The translations under genes and the position numbers were made by a program. The notes beneath the pieces were generated by a model that was not told the origin of the DNA, searched no databases, and worked only from the letters and a program-made list of their open reading frames with translations. From Legionellales bacterium UBA5158 (lineage in GTDB: Bacteria > Pseudomonadota > Gammaproteobacteria > DSM-16500): a stretch of 13,026 nucleotides of DNA. Below, piece after piece: positions 1 through 5,809 of this stretch (its first letter is position 1; each line of letters begins with the position of its first letter). The DNA lies in NCBI GenBank assembly GCA_002413665.1, contig DHXK01000125.1:40823-53848 (forward strand), in the 5' to 3' direction.

Positions 1-168
1 AACTTCATACTGGGTTGCATTTTTTTTCTGAAGAGCAATATATTCGCCGTAACTACTGCTAAGAAGCGTAATCTCTCTCTTGAGTAGATTTGGTTTCTTA
101 GCAATTAATGTATCCCGATATGACGGTATAATAAAGCGTACGCCATCCTCTCGAGTTATATAGGGCAT
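1..168 (-). CDS. 5' part of an unidentified gene following the secretin (partial)
   Basis: The ATG at 168-166 directly follows the secretin stop codon (TAAATG junction), and the frame stays open for 56 codons to the window edge. The protein begins MPYITREDGVRFIIP and continues with a charged stretch including SYRDTLIAKK and LLKREITLLSSSYGEYIAL. No signal peptide or membrane segment is visible, so this part looks cytoplasmic. A modest ribosome-binding sequence (GTGGA) lies 9-10 bases upstream inside the secretin gene, so translation is probably coupled to it. In R64-type clusters the gene after the secretin pilN is pilO, and in the TCP cluster tcpC is followed by tcpR and tcpD, so an accessory inner-membrane or cytoplasmic assembly protein is expected. 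I do not recognise the family with certainty; the PilO-like idea rests mainly on position. The coding strand contains an A8 run near the edge (plus 20-27). Confidence 0.75.
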   Translation of the reverse strand, partial: MPYITREDGVRFIIPSYRDTLIAKKPNLLKREITLLSSSYGEYIALQKKNATQYEV

Positions 169-1773
169 TTATATTGTTCCACTTAAAACAATAGGTGTAA
201 TCAACACTACAGTTTCTATATTTCTTTCTGATGCGCCTCTTCCGCCCAAAGCTTGTGCTCCATACAGCTGCATTGCACCACTTTGATTGGTTACTTGTCT
301 AAAACCAGACAGAATCAAGGTATCACCAGAGCTAATTACGCTACGTTGATTAATTTGTTTTTCTGTAATCTGTGGTATTTGAATACTAGCAGGACTGGTT
401 CCACCTGCCCCTGAAGTAAATGTTTGAATGGAAACCTTAGTGGATAAATCAGCATTCACTTGTAAGAAAACTTTATTACCCATTATTTTTGGTAACACAT
501 AAAGTATCAAACCAGTCACTAATGTTCCTGGAGTAATAGAAGAGGTTACTGATGAGCCACTGCCTGCGCCACCCGCGAGCGAAGTAGAGGAAACACTCGC
601 TGCATATCCTTCTTTCGTGACTAAACTGATAACCGAAACTTGGTTATTTAAGCATACTACTCTAGGCTCTGAAACAACTGCGACTTTACCTTGTTGTTCT
701 AAGGCACTAATTAATAGATTCACACCCAATGGGTTAGATTGATCGCCTTGTACAATACCCACTTGTGGTAAACCACCTTGCGCTGCAGCGAAGGGAAAAT
801 TCGCTAATGCACCTGTTGCTACAGCAGGTGCGATACTGACTGGCGTACCATAATTTGCATTTAAAACAAAATTACTTCCCAAGAAACCACGTTTAATGAT
901 TTGCCAGTCTATCCCGTAATTAAAATCACTGGACAAGTTGACTTCAAATACTTGGATTTTTACTAGTACTTGTCGTCCAAGTGACCCATTCAACGTTGTA
1001 ATGTATTTAGCGGCCAGAGCAACATTAGTGGGTCTATCGCGCACGGTAACAGTAGTTGTTGATTCTGAAACAATAACTGTACCTTGTGCTGAAAGAAGCG
1101 GTTTAATCGAAGCTGCAAGATCTTTCCATACAGATAACGTGCCTTTTAAAGTACTAGAAGAACCTAAACCACCAAATCCGCCTGCTGAGCCGCTACTAGA
1201 AGCTCCACCACCTGCACCGCCGCCGCCTGACGTTCCACCAGCTGTGTCTCCTAGCGAATAATCGGTTGCTCCTGGCATGAATGCGATATCAAATGTGCGA
1301 GTAACAAATGCCTGCCAATATATATGATTGCCATTTATCGTATAAACATTACCACTTTTTGCCGCTAATAAATCCAAAGCACCTTTAACTGTGCCAGAGT
1401 AATTAATAGAAACTGGAATAGATTGATCTAAACCTACTTGATAATGCGTCAAAATAGTTTTTTTGGTACCTTCTACGACAGTACGTGTGTAATAAGCCAA
1501 TGGTAATTGATCACCACGTATAATAATGTGATTTTTTACCCAGCCTGGATCTTTTGCCAAACTGATAGGAGTTTTATCGACATACAATCCTTGATTAACC
1601 ACTAATGGAATTGCTGGTTTTGCTGATATCTCAGCTTTTTGGATAACTGCTTTTTGATGCTCTATCACATCGGCAACATTACCGTTGGCTTGATTATAAA
1701 GTAGGGGTGTCGAACAACCGGTTATTACAATCATTGAAATTAAAGATAATAAAAGTATTCTCAGATAAACCAT
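169..1773 (-). CDS. pilN: Type IVb pilus outer-membrane secretin (lipoprotein, PilN/BfpB/TcpC type)
   Basis: This is the outer-membrane channel through which a type IVb pilus fibre is extruded. The N-terminus is a lipoprotein signal peptide with lipobox ITGC, giving lipidated Cys20. A small N-domain follows at about 115-165, then a Gly/Ser-rich linker at about 177-208, a second ring-forming N-domain at about 210-290 (TVIVSESTTTVTVRDRP, then RQVLVKIQVFEVN), and a C-terminal secretin beta-barrel domain. The barrel carries the SEPRVVCLNNQ, QRSVISSGDTLILSGF and ETVVLITPIVLSG segments typical of the family. About 534 residues is normal for PilN. I chose the ATG at 1773 because GAGGAAG lies 5-8 bases upstream; a GTG at 1776 is an alternative that adds one residue. 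The gene overlaps the stop of the TcpQ-like gene, implying translational coupling of channel and partner. The family call is firm; the exact subfamily name is less so. Confidence 0.9.
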   Translation of the reverse strand: MVYLRILLLSLISMIVITGCSTPLLYNQANGNVADVIEHQKAVIQKAEISAKPAIPLVVNQGLYVDKTPISLAKDPGWVKNHIIIRGDQLPLAYYTRTVVEGTKKTILTHYQVGLDQSIPVSINYSGTVKGALDLLAAKSGNVYTINGNHIYWQAFVTRTFDIAFMPGATDYSLGDTAGGTSGGGGAGGGASSSGSAGGFGGLGSSSTLKGTLSVWKDLAASIKPLLSAQGTVIVSESTTTVTVRDRPTNVALAAKYITTLNGSLGRQVLVKIQVFEVNLSSDFNYGIDWQIIKRGFLGSNFVLNANYGTPVSIAPAVATGALANFPFAAAQGGLPQVGIVQGDQSNPLGVNLLISALEQQGKVAVVSEPRVVCLNNQVSVISLVTKEGYAASVSSTSLAGGAGSGSSVTSSITPGTLVTGLILYVLPKIMGNKVFLQVNADLSTKVSIQTFTSGAGGTSPASIQIPQITEKQINQRSVISSGDTLILSGFRQVTNQSGAMQLYGAQALGGRGASERNIETVVLITPIVLSGTI

Positions 1774-2207
1774 CACAGCTTCCTCGGGGTGACAATCATA
1801 GTTCGATTAGACATATATAAAGTGGCTTGCAAAGGAAAAGGGCTGAGTAATTTTTCAATTACATTTGGTAAACTAGATCCGGTAATTCGCCCATCAAAAT
1901 TATAGTCGTAGCCTACCTTCCAAACAATTTTCCAGTGATACCTATCCATAATCCGTTCTAGATTTTCTTTTAAAGAACCACTGACACTAATTGCATATAC
2001 AGCGGCAGGTCGGCCTAGATTAGCAAACTGATCGGGGAAGGCAGCATTGCCATAAGAAGGCGTAAAGCTTGTGTTTTGTTGAACACCAGCTTGAAAGAAT
2101 GGTTCGGATGGAATGACAGCTGTAGGTTTAGCTACTTGCCATCCTGCGATTGAAATGGCAGGAACCATGATTAACAACGCACTTAATCGAGCGAGGAGGC
2201 ACTTCAT
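1773..2207 (-). CDS. TcpQ/PilL C-terminal-like periplasmic pilus assembly protein
   Basis: The 144-residue product has a Sec signal peptide (basic start MKCLLARLS, hydrophobic core, likely cleavage after SIA at residue 21). A single C-terminal domain at about 70-142 resembles the TcpQ domain: SVSGSLKENLERIMDRYHWKIVW, then FDGRITGSSLPNVIEKLLSPFPLQATLY and a closing IVTPRKL. In Vibrio cholerae TcpQ is needed for outer-membrane localisation of the secretin TcpC, and in R64 a similar domain sits at the end of PilL. Here it immediately precedes and overlaps the secretin gene, which fits a secretin partner. The start ATG at 2207 has GGAG seven bases upstream. It is the first gene of the second pilus block, after a 639-base gap, with a plausible promoter at 2265-2292. 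The residues before the domain (22-70) are low in recognisable structure. Confidence 0.82.
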   Translation of the reverse strand: MKCLLARLSALLIMVPAISIAGWQVAKPTAVIPSEPFFQAGVQQNTSFTPSYGNAAFPDQFANLGRPAAVYAISVSGSLKENLERIMDRYHWKIVWKVGYDYNFDGRITGSSLPNVIEKLLSPFPLQATLYMSNRTMIVTPRKL

Positions 2208-2264
2208 TGCTTTACTCCATTAACCATATGCCTAACAACAACTTATCCATAAATTTTGATTTTT

Positions 2265-2292
2265 AGTATAAGCGATTTATTTTAAATGTGTA
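2265..2292 (-). promoter_or_regulatory. Putative promoter of the tcpQ-like/secretin block
   Basis: On the minus strand a -10 box TATACT (plus 2265-2270) lies 16 bases downstream of TACACA (plus 2287-2292), a 4/6 match to a sigma-70 -35 box. Predicted transcription would begin near 2258, leaving a leader of about 50 bases before the ATG at 2207. Located by eye only. Confidence 0.35.
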
Positions 2293-2320
2293 AGACTTAT
2301 GTTGTTATTTGTCGTAATTT

Positions 2321-2358
2321 TTCGAAGTCACATTAAAAACTATTTCGAAGTGTCACAT
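2321..2358. repeat. Direct repeat pair TTCGAAGT(GT)CACAT upstream of the secretin block
   Basis: TTCGAAGTCACAT at 2321-2333 is repeated as TTCGAAGTGTCACAT at 2344-2358, with starts 23 bases apart (about two helical turns). The pair lies roughly 30 to 65 bases upstream of the putative -35 box, the usual place for tandem activator sites. The regulator is unknown. Confidence 0.45.
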
Positions 2359-2846
2359 CTACTCAGCATCCTTTAAGTCTGTCTAAGATGACCCTGATTG
2401 AGTCTACACGCAATGGAGTTTTACTTAGTGAAAAATATAAGAGTTTACATGCAAGACTTGGAAATAGTTAGGAAGTAAAATAATACAAATTTTAGCAACC
2501 ATACCTAAAGTGCGTTCTGCAACTATATAGAGTTAATATTCTTTGTATAAAGACGAAAAATTAAAAATTTTGGATAAGCGGCCAGATTAATTGAAATAAA
2601 ATCTCAGCATAAAATGTAATTAGTTATGTGAATATTAAGACTACAAAAAATCAACGTGGGATAATCATGAAATATCGATTGATTGTATTCATCAGCCACA
2701 AAGCCTCTTAAATCTTTTGACGACCCAGCAGCCCTGCCAACTTTAAAGTCACCCTATACCATACACTCTGTATGAAATTACGAGCCATTGTAGAGTTACT
2801 AATTCGTATAATATTAATCTAAAATGATTCAGCAGATTTATTTTTA

Positions 2847-3866
2847 TCAAGGAACATAGCTACCATTTATTGAAAATACATTAATATTTGAGCCTGCTGG
2901 TGATTCGTTGGTAGGAGAACACCGAGTAATCGCCAATACCGACCCCATGAGTCGGCCTTGATTATCAGTACCTGGGGCAACTCTTCCCTTTTCAGTAATA
3001 ACGCTCAAACACACTCGCCAATATAGTGTTGTGTTGGGTTCGCCTGTCGGAAAAGGTATGTTACCTACACCATTCAATGCATGGTTACACTCCATCGCAC
3101 CTGGAGCAGCTGTTACTTTACAATCTAGAGGCCCCCCCCCTGCTGACACGGAACCTCCAGCAAGAACAGGTGCTCCAGTCGCATCACCGCGTGCAAATGC
3201 AGTAAAACTGCTAATTGGATACACATTACCCGAACAACCGGCAGGACTATTTAGACCCCCTGTACAACCTGTCGGTGCATCATTTATACCGCTCACGCTG
3301 ACTGGTGACACCAAAATCGAAGGCGACATGCCCGGAGGGCAGCTTGGTGCCGGAACACAACCACCACCTGAATAAATGCCAGCATAATTTACTGAGCGGG
3401 CGTTATTTAGATTTTGCCCTGGGATATTAATTTGTCCATATACGGATGTAGTGCCTACTACATGACCTCCAGGTATAGACCCACCAATGATAAGTGCATT
3501 TGTCGCTTTTAAAGCATCTGTCCCTAATAACAACATTCCTGTACTACATTGAGAACTAATTTGATAATTCGTAGCATAAGGACTTTTAAGCATGTTAGCT
3601 GTAATATATCCTGCGCCCTGTAATACGCTTAAGCCAGTTGCAGCGGCATCACATGCTGCTACTGGCCACTTACCTTGGCTCGTATAATAAGCCATAGCAG
3701 CATTCATAATTTGCTGCATTTGCAAAGCCGTTTTATCGCGTTTAAATTGCTCCATTCTTTGTGTGCCATAGCCAACTACCATGAGCAATATTGCGCTCAT
3801 AATCGCCATCACTAATAACATTTCTAATAGGCTAAAACCTTTCGGCTTGTGTAGATTACTTTTCAT
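2847..3866 (-). CDS. Large cysteine-rich type IV prepilin-like protein (prepilin 2), possible minor/tip pilin
   Basis: The protein starts with a class III signal: a 10-residue basic leader MKSNLHKPKG, cleavage after Gly10, Phe at +1, Glu at +5 (FSLLE), then a hydrophobic helix (MLLVMAIMSAILLMVVGYG). A prepilin peptidase should cut and N-methylate it. The mature part is large (about 329 residues), rich in Gly/Pro/Ser, and has ten cysteines, including the cluster CVPAPSCPPGMSP, so it resembles a tip or minor pilin more than a small major pilin. I chose the ATG at 3866 because it places the leader correctly; a GTG at 3920 in the same frame lies inside the previous gene and would add 18 unlikely residues. 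The start is 8-10 bases after the stop of prepilin 1, with GGTGG upstream. A run of nine G encodes Gly243-245. A PilV-like adhesin role is inference; no shufflon was seen downstream. Confidence 0.82.
   Translation of the reverse strand: MKSNLHKPKGFSLLEMLLVMAIMSAILLMVVGYGTQRMEQFKRDKTALQMQQIMNAAMAYYTSQGKWPVAACDAAATGLSVLQGAGYITANMLKSPYATNYQISSQCSTGMLLLGTDALKATNALIIGGSIPGGHVVGTTSVYGQINIPGQNLNNARSVNYAGIYSGGGCVPAPSCPPGMSPSILVSPVSVSGINDAPTGCTGGLNSPAGCSGNVYPISSFTAFARGDATGAPVLAGGSVSAGGGPLDCKVTAAPGAMECNHALNGVGNIPFPTGEPNTTLYWRVCLSVITEKGRVAPGTDNQGRLMGSVLAITRCSPTNESPAGSNINVFSINGSYVP
3132..3140 (-). repeat. Homopolymer tract G9 in the coding strand of prepilin 2
   Basis: Nine consecutive C on the plus strand read as GGG GGG GGG, codons 243-245. 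A change of one or two bases would shift the frame and lose the last 94 residues, including four of the ten cysteines. In the present sequence the gene is in frame. Confidence 0.95.
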
Positions 3867-3873
3867 ATGTTCA

Positions 3874-4689
3874 TCATCCACCGCATAAATAATAGGTTGG
3901 TCTCGCAGCGCCAGTGTCACTTAATTCGTACATTTGATCATGGGTATATTGTAAATTAAATTGGTTTAATATTGGCATGGATATCCACAAACTCGAAGTA
4001 CTATTAGGTGACGCAAAAGAAGGCAATCGTTCCCATACTAAATATTTTGCCAGAGGATTAGGTGCAGAACACGGATCGACAAGCAAGCTTGTGGTTCCAT
4101 CAGACAAACAGGTCGCCCCTAAACTACTTTTAAAAGCGGGACCTTTTGTGGGATCTTTTAATTTGACGGCTACTTGCGCTCGCCAGATAAGAGATTGAGC
4201 GGCGGGTAGAGTAGAGCTAGTCGGAGTGCAAGCTGTGCCTGGTACCATGACTACACACGCATTAACCTGTACAGGAGTAACTGATAAACTGGGATTAAAC
4301 TGTAATACATAAGTATTGCCTTGGTTATCAAGCAAAGGAGTTGAAATTAATCTGGCTGGGAGACCATAATTCTGCAAATCAGTATAAACTGCTGTAAACG
4401 TGCCATTAGAAATGTGTTTTGGAGTCAACAAACTCAATGAGGTGGCAGGCGGCAAATAGGCTGTCGCATTGGGGTCTAAGGTAGCCGATGAACCTTGGCA
4501 GTTTGCTTTATAATACGCTCCCATCGCTGAAAATAATTGGTCTACATTAAATTGCACCTGATCCAAATCCTGCTGAAGCTTAAATCCCTGATACATCTTA
4601 ATACTTAAAACAACAATAGAAGACATGATGGCAAGCACCAGCATAACTTCCAATAAGGTAACACCATTTTGCATCCTGGAAAAATTCAC
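3874..4689 (-). CDS. Type IV prepilin-like protein (prepilin 1)
   Basis: A 9-residue leader MNFSRMQNG precedes the cleavage site; the mature protein begins VTLLEVMLVLAIMSS, with Glu at +5 and the hydrophobic N-terminal helix of type IV pilins. The 262-residue mature product is larger than the major pilins of R64 or TCP. It has six cysteines, one of them three residues from the C-terminus (YYLCGG), suggesting periplasmic disulfide bonds. Start is GTG at 4689, with GGGG seven bases upstream; the in-frame ATG at 4674 would leave a leader of only four residues. The gene follows the platform gene by 27 bases, so it belongs to the same operon. It could be the major pilin subunit of this pilus, as PilS is in R64, but size and cysteine content leave a minor-pilin role open. 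Confidence 0.85.
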   Translation of the reverse strand: MNFSRMQNGVTLLEVMLVLAIMSSIVVLSIKMYQGFKLQQDLDQVQFNVDQLFSAMGAYYKANCQGSSATLDPNATAYLPPATSLSLLTPKHISNGTFTAVYTDLQNYGLPARLISTPLLDNQGNTYVLQFNPSLSVTPVQVNACVVMVPGTACTPTSSTLPAAQSLIWRAQVAVKLKDPTKGPAFKSSLGATCLSDGTTSLLVDPCSAPNPLAKYLVWERLPSFASPNSTSSLWISMPILNQFNLQYTHDQMYELSDTGAARPTYYLCGG

Positions 4690-4716
4690 TGCAGTTCCCC
4701 ACTTTACTACCGTAGC

Positions 4717-5772
4717 TTATGAACCCATCGCCATCCCTGTTAAAAAGATCCCTCTGATGATGATGATGATTAATATACCGCCTACGCCTAGCAATATTCC
4801 GCCAAATACTTTACCAATAAATTTAAGTGTTAATGTGGTTTGTTCTGATCCATGCACACCCATGCGCACTAGACCGTGTTCAAATCCTTTTACTTCGGCC
4901 ATGATGCGCAAGCGTAAAACATCAGATTCATCGACTAAACCTGTTGATAAAACATCGGCGACATTTCCTTTACCCTTACTCAGCAAATGTTCCATCATCA
5001 CAAGATGAGAAATCATATAAGGGTTGGCTTGATATTGCATTACCTTAATTGCATTCTTAAATACAACACCATTCGACACTAGCAAACCCAATGTTTCCAT
5101 CATGCGTGCTGCAGCAAATTTCTTGTATAACGAGAAAGGCGGAATTTTATCTAGTAAAGGTCTGAGTTCACCCACATAATTAGACATCGCCCGTCTTAGA
5201 ATAAGAATAACTGCAACAACTACAACAATAACTAACCACCACCAATTTTGTATAATATTAGCAACCGTAACTAACGTACGTCCTGCATCAGGCCATTCTT
5301 CTATGGGTTTAATCGCTTTAAATTCTATAAATACAGAGGTGTTTAAATAAATAATAATAGCGGAAGCCATCAGGATAACTACCATAGGGTATGCAATTGC
5401 GCCTATAAACGCCCCCATTGCACCGCTGCTCTGGCTCATCGTATTAATAGCGGATTTTATTGTTTGTCCAAGAGCGCCGCCTTCTTCACCGACACGTATA
5501 ATTTCTATTACGTTGGCAGCAAACCATTCTCGCATACCTTCTGCAAGAGGATGCCCCTCAGAGATACTATGTGAAATAGACTCAGCCACATCTTTAGTCA
5601 AACCCGTTGAGACTTGTGTCATCATTTCGATTGCACGATTAGGAGGAATACCATCGTTTACAAGAAGAGATAAATCTTCTAAAAAACCAAGTTGCTTTTT
5701 TGTGCCAAATTGAAATCGCTTTATTCTTCTGGTAATATTTGAAAAATTAAAATCACTACTTGGTTTTTCCAT
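4717..5772 (-). CDS. Type IV pilus inner-membrane platform protein (PilC/GspF family, PilR-like)
   Basis: This 351-residue integral membrane protein is the platform on which the assembly ATPase acts to insert pilins into the growing fibre. It has the two-repeat layout of the T2SSF family: a first cytoplasmic domain at about 25-115 with DLSLLVNDGIPPNRAIEMM and the conserved GEEGG (95-99), membrane segments at about 119-143 and 174-192, a second domain at about 205-315 (METLGLLVSNGVVFKNAI), and a last membrane segment at about 321-345 rich in isoleucine. The order ATPase-platform-prepilin matches pilQ-pilR-pilS of R64. The start ATG at 5772 has GGGA six bases upstream. It lies 37 bases after the ATPase stop. 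The second repeat keeps no clear GExxG motif, which is common in the family. Length and topology agree with PilR/TcpE/BfpE-type proteins. Confidence 0.9.
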   Translation of the reverse strand: MEKPSSDFNFSNITRRIKRFQFGTKKQLGFLEDLSLLVNDGIPPNRAIEMMTQVSTGLTKDVAESISHSISEGHPLAEGMREWFAANVIEIIRVGEEGGALGQTIKSAINTMSQSSGAMGAFIGAIAYPMVVILMASAIIIYLNTSVFIEFKAIKPIEEWPDAGRTLVTVANIIQNWWWLVIVVVVAVILILRRAMSNYVGELRPLLDKIPPFSLYKKFAAARMMETLGLLVSNGVVFKNAIKVMQYQANPYMISHLVMMEHLLSKGKGNVADVLSTGLVDESDVLRLRIMAEVKGFEHGLVRMGVHGSEQTTLTLKFIGKVFGGILLGVGGILIIIIIRGIFLTGMAMGS

Positions 5773-5809
5773 ATGTTTTCCCGCTCACGCAAACTTAAGT
5801 TATTGGCAC

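Larger units (their letters stand above)
2208..2846. other. 639-base gene-free gap between the two pilus blocks
   Basis: No convincing gene is present on either strand. The gap is AT-rich and holds a likely minus-strand promoter (2265-2292), two direct repeats (2321-2358), a short inverted repeat CATACA-CTC-TGTATG (2760-2774) without a following T-run in either direction, and a minus-strand frame open from 2753 to about 2610 that has no usable start. No strong rho-independent terminator follows the prepilin gene ending at 2847. Confidence 0.6.

Noticed and set aside
938..1261. 107-codon open frame on the plus strand
   Set aside because: It lies antisense to the secretin gene; its proline-rich composition is simply the complement of the Gly/Ser linker.
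2243..2577. DnaA-box-like sequences TTATCCATA (2243-2251) and TTATCCAAA (minus strand, 2569-2577)
   Set aside because: Each has one mismatch to the consensus, they are over 300 bases apart, and no AT-rich unwinding element or box cluster accompanies them. oriC is more likely upstream of dnaA, beyond the window.
2667..2711. Small plus-strand ORF beginning MKYRLIVF
   Set aside because: Only 14 codons, no clear ribosome-binding site and no promoter; expected by chance in AT-rich DNA.
2760..2774. CATACA-CTC-TGTATG as a terminator for the prepilin operon
   Set aside because: The 6-base stem has no T-run after it on either strand, so it does not meet the rho-independent pattern.
2208..2846. Shufflon downstream of a PilV-like pilin
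   Set aside because: I looked for inverted repeated crossover sites and alternative C-terminal cassettes after prepilin 2 and found none; no recombinase gene is in the window.
3031..3375. 114-codon open frame on the plus strand
   Set aside because: Antisense to prepilin 2, whose Gly/Pro-rich composition keeps the opposite strand open; no supporting start context or family signature.
3867..3920. GTG start at 3920 for prepilin 2
   Set aside because: It would bury the prepilin leader 18 residues inside the protein and overlap prepilin 1; ATG 3866 gives a normal leader.
4625..5008. 127-codon open frame on the plus strand
   Set aside because: It runs antisense across the junction of prepilin 1 and the platform gene, both of which have clear family motifs.
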